Positions 16,508 to 24,354 are shown, counted from the first letter of the stretch. The stretch: DNA of 64,000 nt from Acetobacter pomorum (GCF_002738225.1 NZ_PEBQ01000184.1:1-64000), one strand, 5' to 3'. Made by a program: numbers and translations. Notes: a model not told the origin generated them from the letters alone.

Positions 16508-17797
16508 ATGAGCAAGAACCCTAAGAACAGAGGCTTTAATGAAGATCTGCCGGGTGACGAAGAAGAGCTGAACCAGGGGTCACAAGATCGCCACCATGAT
16601 GATATGGGGCCTGATGATGTGGAAGATGAGGTTACAAGGCGACGTCGTCGCTCCAACAAATCGAGCAGAGATGACGACGATAATGAATATGAGGATGGCG
16701 AAGACGATAACGACAAAAAAAATAAGAAAATAGTCTATATTGCTGTTGCTGCAGCAATCCTTGCATCTGGTTTGTGGTGGTCAGGATACGCAGCCAAAGG
16801 GTATCATATGATAATGGGTGGAGAAGATCCGGCTCCGACAGTAGCCCATAAATCGTCCCGGCCACATCTCGCCTCTCGCACCCAACACAAACAACCCATA
16901 CCAGATCAAGATCAGGCAGCTTTTGGCGATGGTGATACTCCTGCGGAGGCTAATCCTCAGTTAGAGCAATCTGATAGTCAGGAAAGCATTCCCGCACCGC
17001 GGGGAAGACGTCGAACCACTTCCTCTGCTCGCGACTCTGTTCCAAATAACACCGTGGACACAATTGACGTTGCTGGCGCGAGCCCTTTGGATATTCCCTT
17101 ATCTCAACGGGCTCAAGAAATGCCAGGCTCGGAAGCCCCTGAGGCTTTCCCCACAAATACCAGACGAGTTCATCCTCACATCACCTCTGCCGGAGGGTTA
17201 GGAAGCGCGCAAGGTCCGTCTGAGCCCGATCAAATCCCCGCCAAGATTGCTTCCGCACAGCAGCCCAGCAATCAGGAGGTAATGAACAAACTCAATACCG
17301 TTTTGGAACATTTGGATGACCTGAATAAAAAAATCGCATCCTTGGAAGAGAAGTCCAGAAATGCAGCCAACAATGACGGGATTTCCAGTGTAAATGGCAA
17401 ATTGGACGTGATAAATGGCCGCCTAAATGATGAGCAAGCCAGCATCGCCTCACTGAAAGATGCTATCCTTCAGCCTAAAAAAGCCTCCAACTTACACAAA
17501 TCAGATGACGATACAGCATCAGATGATGACACTCCAGTCATAACCACTCCCCATAAAAGCAAGAAGCATGATGCACAAACCAAGAAAATGGCCTTGCATG
17601 CACTTCGCGGATATCTTTTGATAGGTGTGTCGGAAGGGGACAACCCGTCATCTGTATTTATTCGGACCCCCGGTGGCACAGTTATGAAAAATTTGAACGA
17701 TGACCTTGGGTCAGATGCAGGTGTTATCAAACAGATCAAGATGTCAGGCAAGTCATGGGAAGTTATTACGACAAAAGGCATCATACCTGCAGGTTGA
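16508..17797 (+). CDS. dotF: Type IVB inner-membrane protein DotF/IcmG (TraP)
   Basis: 429 residues. The N-terminus is highly charged, with a run of arginines (VTRRRRRSNKSS) and acidic clusters, followed by one helix at about residues 75-91 (IVYIAVAAAILASGLWW). A long disordered periplasmic stretch contains a coiled coil (VLEHLDDLNKKIASLEEKSR) and ends in a small C-terminal domain (YLLIGVSEGDNPSSVFIRTP ... SGKSWEVITTKGIIPAG). This layout and the position after dotG match DotF/IcmG and TraP. The start ATG is one base after the dotG stop. Longer reading of the frame upstream would overlap dotG and is not credible. Confidence 0.75.
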   Translation: MSKNPKNRGFNEDLPGDEEELNQGSQDRHHDDMGPDDVEDEVTRRRRRSNKSSRDDDDNEYEDGEDDNDKKNKKIVYIAVAAAILASGLWWSGYAAKGYHMIMGGEDPAPTVAHKSSRPHLASRTQHKQPIPDQDQAAFGDGDTPAEANPQLEQSDSQESIPAPRGRRRTTSSARDSVPNNTVDTIDVAGASPLDIPLSQRAQEMPGSEAPEAFPTNTRRVHPHITSAGGLGSAQGPSEPDQIPAKIASAQQPSNQEVMNKLNTVLEHLDDLNKKIASLEEKSRNAANNDGISSVNGKLDVINGRLNDEQASIASLKDAILQPKKASNLHKSDDDTASDDDTPVITTPHKSKKHDAQTKKMALHALRGYLLIGVSEGDNPSSVFIRTPGGTVMKNLNDDLGSDAGVIKQIKMSGKSWEVITTKGIIPAG

Positions 17798-17821
17798 TTA
17801 TGCCTTGATCACAGAATTCGG

Positions 17822-17857
17822 AAAGTCTGGTGTGTAATACTAAAAGCACCAGACTTT
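17822..17857 (+). terminator. Hairpin between dotF and dotN
   Basis: AAAGTCTGGTG (17822-17832) and CACCAGACTTT (17847-17857) are perfect 11-base complements with a 14-base loop. It lies 25 bases after the dotF stop and 22 bases before the dotN start, without a T-run. It may be a partial terminator or a processing site that sets the ratio of core to coupling components. Confidence 0.55.
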
Positions 17858-17879
17858 AGACAACTGGACAAGGTGATTT

Positions 17880-18662
17880 ATGGCTAAGCGCAAAACTGAT
17901 CAGCCACTTTTGCCACTAATCCTTTCTGTAAAAGCGGCAAATTGGCGCATGAATGACCAAGATCAGGATCATGCAGATATAGAATTTCAGAAAATAAGAG
18001 AAAAGGCTTTGCAAAGAGACGGGTACCGGTGCCGTTTTTGTAATTTCTTCTCAAGAAAATTCCAGGAAGTTCATCATAAAGATGATGATCACCACAATAA
18101 CACGCTGGAGAACCTTGTTACCGCCTGTTTCATGTGCCATTCAGTGCAGCATATTGGCCTTTCAGGCCACATGAAGGAAAGCGTTCTTATTTGGCTTCCT
18201 GAAATTTCTCAAGCCGCACTTAATCATTTGATCCGCTCTTGCATTGTGGCTCGTTTCACCTGCACAGAATCTCCACTTTCTCCTCCGGGAACTCCCCCAA
18301 ACAGAAAGATCGCACCCTACGCAGATGGAGGAGAAATACTGAGTGCTGCAGAAAGTGTGATGGCTGCCCTACAGGATAGATCTGCTGAAGCTGCCAAACT
18401 GATAGGAACTTCAGACCCTAAAGAGCTAGGTAGCATTTTACAGGACATCGCGATCCAGAGACCGGATATTTATGAGACACGTGGTGAGATCCTTAACGGT
18501 ATTCGTCTTATGAATCTTGGAAAGAAAATGTCCAATGATAAAGATGTATTGGTAGAGCACGTTAGAGCATGGATAGATCCCAAGACTAATGGACCTTACT
18601 CTAGTGGATTAAAAGCTGATTCCTGGTCAGAGATTATGAGAGATGTCCTTGGCATCTCATAG
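17880..18662 (+). CDS. dotN: Type IVB coupling-complex protein DotN/IcmJ (HNH-like zinc protein)
   Basis: 260 residues against about 210 for Legionella IcmJ. After PLILSVKAANWRM the protein shows an HNH/zinc-ribbon core: Cys51 and Cys54 (CRFC), EVHHKDDDHHNNTLENL with His65 and His66, and Cys83/Cys86-His87 (TACFMCHSVQHIG). It then has WLPEISQAALNHLIRSCIVA, also characteristic of IcmJ. In Legionella, DotN binds the coupling ATPase DotL and is not known to act as a nuclease. About 50 residues at the C-terminus have no counterpart I can recall. Finding it after dotF without dotE or dotP is unusual. Confidence 0.85.
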   Translation: MAKRKTDQPLLPLILSVKAANWRMNDQDQDHADIEFQKIREKALQRDGYRCRFCNFFSRKFQEVHHKDDDHHNNTLENLVTACFMCHSVQHIGLSGHMKESVLIWLPEISQAALNHLIRSCIVARFTCTESPLSPPGTPPNRKIAPYADGGEILSAAESVMAALQDRSAEAAKLIGTSDPKELGSILQDIAIQRPDIYETRGEILNGIRLMNLGKKMSNDKDVLVEHVRAWIDPKTNGPYSSGLKADSWSEIMRDVLGIS

Positions 18663-18710
18663 TGACCCTTTCTTTGAAGATTTTATTTTGTCATAATATA
18701 ATATCTATGA

Positions 18711-20162
18711 ATGGTGAGAATTGTTATGGTCGGGTCATCCCCAGTAAGATTGCATAATCAGGAAGATCTGCGTTTTGGCGCTGTCCTTTTCGATGACATC
18801 GAAAGCCCTTCTTCAGGCTGGATGTCTATAGAAGGAACACAGGTCAAACGTATTGATGACATCCACCAGATGCCAAGTGATGTTATTTTTTGGACAAACA
18901 TAGCTTATGGCCCATTTTTTAGTGGCGCAGGAAGAACCAGAAGCAATCTAAGGCACGCGGAATATCTGGTGTGTAAGCCCACGGAAATTCTGGGAGAGTG
19001 GGGATACCCTGAAAACACCCCTCAGACTTTTACTCCTGTACTCATGTCAGTGATGTTTTCTAGGATCGCTCGACTAACTTTTGGTATAGCTTCGAAATGC
19101 AATCCCCAGCTTCGTATGAGTGAATTTTTCACCAATACGACATTGCAAGGTGATGTTGGAATATTCCTGCCTGAAGCTGAATTTCCAGAAGACGAAGCTG
19201 TTGAAACATGCACCGCCAATAAAGGGTTCGTAAGATTTACAGTGACTAATGGTGTGCGTGGCCCGAAAGGCGGAGCAATGATAAAACTGCGGCCTCCGCG
19301 GCTTTCATACGCTCGCAAACTATTAAACGGGATGACGCCTGTCGGTCCATTTGAATTCATCAATCCACAAGAGGCTAGTGGTGGTCGGCGGAATTTGGCC
19401 GCTTGGCTCTGTAGTCAACCGCGCCCATTTGTTGCTGAAATAGCGGTAGATGATGGCGATCCCGATTCAGCAAGCATGTACGGATATGGAAATACCACTG
19501 ATCGAAAGAAGGTAATGCGAACCTGGGTAGCCGCACCCGAACTAAAAGCCCTCTTGACGATCTATAAAAAGATTTCTGTTAGAAGCGTTTGGATGGGGAA
19601 AGATTACAAAAAACTTTCAGATACTCTTCCTGACCCAATTATGAAATTTCTAAATGCCAAAATAAGCTTCGGATCTTGGTCTGCTGGAGTGGTCGCTGAA
19701 ACAATTTGGCGGGCGGCATGTGCTGGCGATATCCGGCGGAAAATGCCTGGAGAACCGCGAGCAAACACAAGTTGGCGGGGAGCATGGCTCTTCGCTGAAG
19801 ACAAAGTAGAGGGATATCAGGCGGCGAAAAGCCTCTATGATTTTGGGCATGTGGTCACGATGTATGGGCCTGGTTGGCTGAATAGTGTTGTCGCGTCCGA
19901 AAATGTCGAAGACCTCATCAGAGATGGCCTAACATGTGGCCTTATACCGCCTATGGTAGACGTACCAGACAATATGATGAGAAAAGATGAATCCTTTGTA
20001 TGGGGCGGGAATGAGGATGCATTGACCCTTGTAGATTGCATACTCAAGAAACGTCAGCAACTGGCATGGAATACTGATGAAGTGCGAGTTCTTCCCCCTG
20101 GAAAGGAAAGGAATGATCTTAAGCAAAAAATAATGGATGGTCTAAATAAGGGGCTACTTTAA
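18711..20162 (+). CDS. Unknown 483-residue protein in the dotO position
   Basis: I do not recognise this protein. It has no signal peptide, membrane helix or Walker A motif. The central part is rich in beta strands (RFTVTNGVRGPKGGAMIKL). The C-terminal half has aromatic-rich segments (ISFGSWSAGVVAETIWRAAC, VVTMYGPGWLNSVV). It starts 48 bases after dotN on the same strand. In Legionella and IncI plasmids, dotN/traT is followed by dotO/traU, a large AAA ATPase, and this protein takes that place but shows no ATPase motif. A later start at the Met at 18726 is possible. A hairpin with GGCTGAA/TTCAGCC arms (20193-20216) follows the stop. Confidence 0.6.
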   Translation: MVRIVMVGSSPVRLHNQEDLRFGAVLFDDIESPSSGWMSIEGTQVKRIDDIHQMPSDVIFWTNIAYGPFFSGAGRTRSNLRHAEYLVCKPTEILGEWGYPENTPQTFTPVLMSVMFSRIARLTFGIASKCNPQLRMSEFFTNTTLQGDVGIFLPEAEFPEDEAVETCTANKGFVRFTVTNGVRGPKGGAMIKLRPPRLSYARKLLNGMTPVGPFEFINPQEASGGRRNLAAWLCSQPRPFVAEIAVDDGDPDSASMYGYGNTTDRKKVMRTWVAAPELKALLTIYKKISVRSVWMGKDYKKLSDTLPDPIMKFLNAKISFGSWSAGVVAETIWRAACAGDIRRKMPGEPRANTSWRGAWLFAEDKVEGYQAAKSLYDFGHVVTMYGPGWLNSVVASENVEDLIRDGLTCGLIPPMVDVPDNMMRKDESFVWGGNEDALTLVDCILKKRQQLAWNTDEVRVLPPGKERNDLKQKIMDGLNKGLL

Positions 20163-20192
20163 TTTTTACCCATCTAATTTTGAATGGAGTAA

Positions 20193-20216
20193 GGCTGAAG
20201 TTAGCCTCATTCAGCC
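20193..20216 (+). terminator. Hairpin after the 483-residue gene
   Basis: GGCTGAA (20193-20199) pairs with TTCAGCC (20210-20216) 31 bases after the stop codon, with an alternative overlapping pairing AGGCT/AGCCT. There is no T-run, so it is a possible terminator or processing structure. Confidence 0.4.
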
Positions 20217-20250
20217 CCTCCTCTCCCTTGCATCGCTATATGATAAAATC

Positions 20251-20315
20251 CTCCGCAAAGACGTTTTAATCGATACATCACAGTGTCTTTCTATAATTGT
20301 GATGTGATTGCGGAG
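20251..20315 (+). promoter_or_regulatory. Two-helix leader structure covering the ribosome-binding site
   Basis: The outer arms CTCCGCAA (20251-20258) and TTGCGGAG (20308-20315) are perfect complements, as are the inner arms ACATCACA (20275-20282) and TGTGATGT (20298-20305). The outer 3' arm contains CGGAG, the ribosome-binding site of the ATG at 20324. A competing pairing AAAGAC/GTCTTT is also present. The structure could hold translation off until it is opened by temperature, a protein or a ligand. Confidence 0.55.
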
Positions 20316-20323
20316 ATCATGAT

Positions 20324-21355
20324 ATGACTGTTTCACAATCCCAAGCCGATCATGTTGCTGAATCGCCGACTTCGGCCGCGATCAATGAAGAAGTAAATCC
20401 GCAAACCATCACAACGCCAGAAGCAGAAACTGCAGAAACTCAAATCGCCCCTAACGCCCCATCGCCGGCGGGTAATTCTGCAGAAAGAGTATCCGATGAG
20501 CGGGCTCGTCAGCAGATTGAACAACGTCTCCAGCAGCGTATCAATTTGATGCGCACAATGATGCTGCAAGCAACCGCACCAGAAATATCTGGGCAGACGC
20601 CTGGCATGCCCACTCCTCCCGGATCCCTAGTTAATATTCAGATGCTTAATTTTCGTCTGCCGCAATTTCGTGGGCTGGGATTAAAACGCAAACTTGCAGA
20701 ACGTCGTGTCGAACGAGCTCTCGAAAACTATACGATGATGCTTTCATCGATGGATCGCATTGCATATGCAGCCAATGAATATAATAGGACGGTCTCCGAA
20801 AAATACCCTGAATATGCAGGACAACTCAAGCATTATGCCGAAGAGTATAATGTGACAGAGGATCGCATTGCCCAGATGCTAAAGGATCCGAGCGTGGATC
20901 AGGCACAGTTTGTCTCTTCAGATGGGACGATGACCCTTTCTGAAGAGATGCACCGTGTGGCGAATGACCGTGAACTCGATGGCATGCGCAAGGACATGAA
21001 AGTTGATATTGAAAGACTTGCGACTAACATGAATGATTTTACCGCATGGTCAGAACACATAAAAAACAAGCCGTCCTCTCCTGAACAGGAGGCATGCCTT
21101 ACTGGCATTATGGATACGATCAATCGAGATATTCGAGAACCTATCGCCGCTATGGACACGCTTAATGCTGAAGATCCAGAAGAACCCGGCATGATAGAAA
21201 ATATGCGGGACAGAATGCGGAATATGTTTACCAAGCTATTGCAGACTGTTGGCAAATTCATTGGATTTAAACCCAAAAATCCGCATTCAGGGCCTGAAGT
21301 CGCCGAAGCGCCTACTGTTGCAGAAGAGGCTCCCGCCCCCACACCCGGCGGTTAA
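20324..21355 (+). CDS. Unknown helical protein, 343 residues
   Basis: No family is recognised. The first 70 residues are Ala/Pro/Glu-rich and disordered. Residues 70-100 form an amphipathic helix (QQIEQRLQQRINLMRTMMLQ). The middle is predominantly helical (KRKLAERRVERALENYTMML, EYNRTVSEKYPEYAGQLKHY), and the tail is Pro/Ala-rich. There is no signal peptide or membrane helix. Its place at the end of a type IVB cluster, soluble helical build and hairpin-masked ribosome-binding site would suit a regulated substrate or chaperone, but nothing in the sequence proves this. The start at 20324 is supported by GGAG 8 bases upstream. Confidence 0.6.
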   Translation: MTVSQSQADHVAESPTSAAINEEVNPQTITTPEAETAETQIAPNAPSPAGNSAERVSDERARQQIEQRLQQRINLMRTMMLQATAPEISGQTPGMPTPPGSLVNIQMLNFRLPQFRGLGLKRKLAERRVERALENYTMMLSSMDRIAYAANEYNRTVSEKYPEYAGQLKHYAEEYNVTEDRIAQMLKDPSVDQAQFVSSDGTMTLSEEMHRVANDRELDGMRKDMKVDIERLATNMNDFTAWSEHIKNKPSSPEQEACLTGIMDTINRDIREPIAAMDTLNAEDPEEPGMIENMRDRMRNMFTKLLQTVGKFIGFKPKNPHSGPEVAEAPTVAEEAPAPTPGG

Positions 21356-21375
21356 ATACCGCCAGCAGTCCATTA

Positions 21376-21398
21376 CCTTGTTCCCAACGGGAACAAGG
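21376..21398 (+). promoter_or_regulatory. Perfect hairpin masking the ribosome-binding site of the next gene
   Basis: CCTTGTTCCC (21376-21385) and GGGAACAAGG (21389-21398) are 10-base perfect complements with a 3-base loop. Most of the AAGGGG ribosome-binding site (21395-21400) of the ATG at 21405 lies in the 3' arm. There is no T-run, so regulation of translation is as likely as termination. Confidence 0.6.
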
Positions 21399-21404
21399 GG
21401 ACAA

Positions 21405-22178
21405 ATGTGGAAAGAAGTAAAATGCACAGGCAAGGAAAAGAACATGATTGTCGGATCCGTAACAACAACCATGCCCAACAAGTTGCTCCATATCTCTTAT
21501 ACCGGGCTTTCAAATTGGGATTTCGCACGAATGCTTGATATCCCAGATCCGGTGGTAATAACAAAAAGAGAACTCTCATCCTTGACGGAGGGTGTCTTTC
21601 ATTTCAAATGCCCCAAAGAAACTGACTACCGTCGGATGATGACAAATTTGGCGAATGTAATCAGAAATGGATCTACACCTGTAGCATCGGCATCAGGTAT
21701 AGCGACTGACACCAAAAACGGCAAAACGAGATTTGACAATGAATCTCTAACTTTTAGTGGTTGGGTGGATTGTAAGATCATCCCAAAGGCAATGGTGGGA
21801 ACACCAGGGAAGATTGAACAAGCTCAAATGGAAATTATTGCTCTAAATGAAACAATTAATGCGACAATAGGAAGGGTTGATCACCCAACGAATTGGTTAG
21901 AGATCAGCAACGATGGGAATTTACCCAGTGTGGCTATAGTCCTTTCTGATGAAAACAATCGTCTAGTTCGTAAGATCTCCACTGATATTAAGCTCAACAC
22001 AACCCAACTCCGTAACGGTAGAATGGATTATCCACAAGGGCTTATTAAGTTGGAAGATCTAGCCCCTGCATTGAGGGAAGCAGGAAAAAGTCTGCATGAT
22101 GGATTCGAAAAGCGTCAGCAAATGCGGGAAGAAATGGAAATAAAAAAAATATGGGAACAAGATGCACCTTCACCATAA
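21405..22178 (+). CDS. Unknown 257-residue protein ending the secretion cluster
   Basis: The start at 21405 is chosen because AAGGGG lies 4 bases upstream; the ATG at 21444 with AAGGA upstream is the alternative. No family is recognised. The central part reads as a beta-rich domain (EGVFHFKCPKETDYRRMMTN, ESLTFSGWVDCKIIP) and the C-terminus as a charged helix (HDGFEKRQQMREEMEIKKIW). There is no signal peptide or membrane helix. The gene is bracketed by two hairpins sharing the string CCTTGTTC: one masks its ribosome-binding site, the other follows its stop. Confidence 0.6.
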   Translation: MWKEVKCTGKEKNMIVGSVTTTMPNKLLHISYTGLSNWDFARMLDIPDPVVITKRELSSLTEGVFHFKCPKETDYRRMMTNLANVIRNGSTPVASASGIATDTKNGKTRFDNESLTFSGWVDCKIIPKAMVGTPGKIEQAQMEIIALNETINATIGRVDHPTNWLEISNDGNLPSVAIVLSDENNRLVRKISTDIKLNTTQLRNGRMDYPQGLIKLEDLAPALREAGKSLHDGFEKRQQMREEMEIKKIWEQDAPSP

Positions 22179-22245
22179 GAATTCGAGATCCTAAACAAGC
22201 CATCAAAACATAACAGACTACTAAATGATAAAGCCTTTTGTAGTT

Positions 22246-22269
22246 GAACAAGGCCTTCTGGCCTTGTTC
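22246..22269 (+). terminator. Perfect hairpin after the 257-residue gene
   Basis: GAACAAGGCC (22246-22255) and GGCCTTGTTC (22260-22269) form a 10-base perfect stem with loop TTCT, followed by a pyrimidine-rich CCATTTC tail. It is a probable transcription end for the secretion cluster. Confidence 0.65.
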
Positions 22270-22332
22270 CCATTTCATAATTTTACGGTTATACAATTTG
22301 AGTGTTAAATTTACGTCTTTAGAAGAGATATC

Positions 22333-22690
22333 ATGCAAAGTCACCAACATGAGATTCCTATGCCTCAATCCATACGGATAGCGGCAACTTTATTGAACCA
22401 TGTAAAACGATCTTCCTGGGCAGACAGTAAAAGACTTGTTTTTTTCTGAGCGCAGAGCTTAAGCAGGTTGAAAAAAAATCCGCGATGAATTGCACATTTC
22501 CTCAGAATTCATGTGCCTTCATTCATTGCTTAATGCCGTACAATTCTGCATTTCAGATCAAATAAGCAGATTGGAATTCGCTAGGGGGGCACAAATTAGG
22601 CTTAATGACCTAACCCTGATGCACGAAATTAAGGGGTCTATTAATGTTCTCGTTGATATGACATCACGTCTACTCATCGAGAAGATGTAG
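22333..22690 (+). pseudogene. Small gene broken by two homopolymer frameshifts
   Basis: A good ATG at 22333 (AGAAGAGAT upstream) reads MQSHQHEIPMPQSIRIAATL and on to KRLVFF, then stops at 22447 just after a T7 run. Adding one T continues the frame as LSAELKQVEKK. It then runs into an A8 run (22471-22478), where one more added base restores the downstream frame, IRDELHISSEF, ending at 22690. Both repairs are single-base insertions at homopolymers. The result is a coherent helical protein of about 118 residues. It may be a true pseudogene, a sequencing artefact, or two slippage sites. The family is unknown. Confidence 0.5.
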
Positions 22691-22888
22691 GTGTTCCCAT
22701 TTAATGGATAACCCACCCTCCTCCTAATCTCTTAACAGGCACCGAGAAGAAAGGGTAAGGCGGCAGTACGATGCAGAATGGGCCGAATTTTTAGGGATAT
22801 GATGAATATAAATAGGACGTTCTTGTATTGTTCCATACCCGTAAAACAAGCACCATGATATAATCATTTCATCATAAGGATTGCGAAC

Positions 22889-23401
22889 TTGAAGAATTTG
22901 ATCATGACCAGCTTCTTATATAATGGAATAACTATCCCTGAACACATGAGACATCTTCCAATTATGGAAAATGGCATGCCCCTCCCTACATTTGCTTCCG
23001 AAGCAAAGACGATTTTACCCCTCAATCAACACACGGCCAGCGCCATACTAAGCGCGATGGCAAACCGTCGTTGTTATATTTGTGGAGATAAGTTGCCTGA
23101 CATTGTGTCCTTTATAGGCGGCCCAGATGAAGCAATGTCCAAGCTATATCTGTCTCCACCTGTTCACCCCGAATGCGCTGACTTCATCATGCAGGCTTGT
23201 CCTGATATCTCAGATGCATTAGCCCCCGGTAACCCAGGCTTCTTTGCCGTGAGCACAACTGCTAACTATGAATATGATGCTGAGAAGGGTGTGTTCTTAA
23301 TTTCTGATGCAGAAGAAGTTTGGTGGAGCAAAGGGCAAAGGGTTCCAGGAGATGTAATGGACATACTCCATGAGCTCACACAAACCCTAAGAGCGATCTG
23401 A
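22889..23401 (+). CDS. Small zinc-finger-like hypothetical protein
   Basis: 170 residues from a TTG at 22889 with AAGGA 8 bases upstream; an ATG at 22904 is the alternative. The core RRCYICGDKLPD ... LSPPVHPECADFIMQACPDI has a C-x-x-C and an H-x-x-C spaced like a small zinc-binding domain. It resembles by memory a family of C-x-x-C plus SxPPSHxDCA proteins seen in phages and proteobacterial accessory regions. The function of that family is not known to me. It stands alone between a broken gene and the HU gene. Confidence 0.55.
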   Translation: MKNLIMTSFLYNGITIPEHMRHLPIMENGMPLPTFASEAKTILPLNQHTASAILSAMANRRCYICGDKLPDIVSFIGGPDEAMSKLYLSPPVHPECADFIMQACPDISDALAPGNPGFFAVSTTANYEYDAEKGVFLISDAEEVWWSKGQRVPGDVMDILHELTQTLRAI

Positions 23402-23455
23402 TACGGAAATTGCACCTAATTAAACATTTCCCTTGCTCCTATGGATGGTTATGTC

Positions 23456-23483
23456 TTGACAATTATCAATTGGCCTTGATTAT
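23456..23483 (+). promoter_or_regulatory. Candidate sigma-70 promoter of the HU gene
   Basis: TTGACA at 23456-23461, then a 16-base spacer, then GATTAT at 23478-23483, about 50 bases before the start codon. The spacer contains TCAATTGGCCTTG, nearly the same as one arm of the inverted repeat upstream of the adhesin gene (1070-1083). Confidence 0.4.
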
Positions 23484-23534
23484 GAAATTGTCTCTTATAG
23501 AGATTTAACAATTTCCAAAAGGTTTCTGATTCTT

Positions 23535-23825
23535 ATGAATACAAAAGAACTTTGCCAGACCGTCGCTAAAAAACTTTCCTGCTCCGAACAGGAGGCAAAA
23601 GCGGCGGTAGAGGCAACTTTCGATGCTATCCGTGAAACCCTTGCTCAGGCGAGTGACGAGGGCGAAGTGTCTGTGCACGGATTTGGGAAATTTTCCGTAA
23701 AACCCACTAAAGAGCGCGTGGGCCGCAATCCACGCACAGGAGAAGATATTATCATCCCTCCTGGAGCGAAGGTTCAGTTTACTGCCGCAAAAGCTCTAAA
23801 GGATGCAGTCTCTCCTGAAAAATAA
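23535..23825 (+). CDS. HU-family DNA-binding protein
   Basis: 96 residues, the usual length. The N-terminal helices (MNTKELCQTVAKKLSCSEQE) are followed by VSVHGFGKFSVKPTKERVGR and then NPRTGEDIIIPPGAKVQFTA. This is the HU/IHF signature, with the beta-arm Pro in NPRTGE. It bends and compacts DNA as a dimer. The sequence is nearer HU than IHF-alpha or -beta. It has its own probable promoter and a hairpin after its stop, and is unrelated in function to the flagellar genes that converge on it. Confidence 0.92.
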   Translation: MNTKELCQTVAKKLSCSEQEAKAAVEATFDAIRETLAQASDEGEVSVHGFGKFSVKPTKERVGRNPRTGEDIIIPPGAKVQFTAAKALKDAVSPEK

Positions 23826-23877
23826 CGGCACTAGAGCCAACCGAGAGACGCTACGCATCTAATCTGCTGATATCTCC

Positions 23878-23905
23878 GAATGGAAGGCTATCGGGCCTTC
23901 CATTC
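23878..23905. terminator. Hairpin between convergent HU and flaF genes
   Basis: GAATGGAAGGC (23878-23888) and GCCTTCCATTC (23895-23905) are perfect 11-base complements with a 6-base loop, placed between two converging transcripts. Neither strand has a proper T-run after the stem. Confidence 0.6.
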
Positions 23906-23915
23906 AAAAATGCAC

Positions 23916-24323
23916 CTACATTATACAATCACCACCAGACTCAATTTCCTCATGAACTTCAGGTGCTTTGTAGGATAGCCCATCAAGCACATTTTGAGCA
24001 CAGATTATTAAGGGTTTAATTGAAAGATCCTTATTCAGTATTGCTCGAATTCCATAACGCTGAGCCTGATCTGCCATCCTTACAAATAACAGCCTATCTT
24101 CATTAGGAATCCGCCCTGCATCAACCGCATTCGCTTTTTGTAGGAGACCCCACAATCTTTGACTTTTCAGGATAGCATTATTTCTAGCCTGTACAGAACT
24201 GGAGTGCTCTACGGCTTGGAGCTCCGCCAAAAGTTTGCTGAAGCACAGAGCATCCATTTCTCTATCACTCATTGCCTGAGACGCTGCGCTTTTGTAGGCA
24301 TTCATACCGCGATTAGGATTCAT
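23916..24323 (-). CDS. flaF: Flagellin synthesis regulator FlaF
   Basis: 135 residues. MNAYKSAASQAMSDREMDAL opens the family domain, followed by a helical stretch with KSQRLWGLLQKAN, the usual N-x-x-L-W motif in altered form, and LLFVRMADQAQRYG. FlaF is specific to alphaproteobacteria, where it is needed for flagellin synthesis or secretion, usually opposite to FlbT; no flbT is seen in the window. The start at 24323 adds six residues before MNAYK. It is the last gene of the minus-strand operon from 33448. Confidence 0.75.
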   Translation of the reverse strand: MNPNRGMNAYKSAASQAMSDREMDALCFSKLLAELQAVEHSSSVQARNNAILKSQRLWGLLQKANAVDAGRIPNEDRLLFVRMADQAQRYGIRAILNKDLSIKPLIICAQNVLDGLSYKAPEVHEEIESGGDCIM

Positions 24324-24354
24324 CGATTATTTACTTTCTGCAAAGTAATAAATG

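Noticed and set aside
17880..18662. Calling the HNH-like protein a homing endonuclease or phage nuclease
   Set aside because: The sequence around the zinc core and the following WLPEISQ segment match DotN/IcmJ, and it follows dotF.
18711..20162. Reading this gene as dotO/traU because of its position
   Set aside because: There is no P-loop or other ATPase motif, and the size is about half that of DotO.
20899..21342. Long minus-strand open frame of 147 codons
   Set aside because: It lies fully opposite the 343-residue gene, is low in complexity (Ser/Met-rich) and has no start signal.
22490..22690. A standalone 66-residue gene with a TTG start
   Set aside because: There is no good ribosome-binding site before it, and it joins with an upstream ATG frame if two homopolymers are each one base longer.
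7862..23401. A prophage or integrative element inserted at tRNA-Thr
   Set aside because: No integrase, no phage structural gene, and no repeat of the tRNA 3' end was found in the window.
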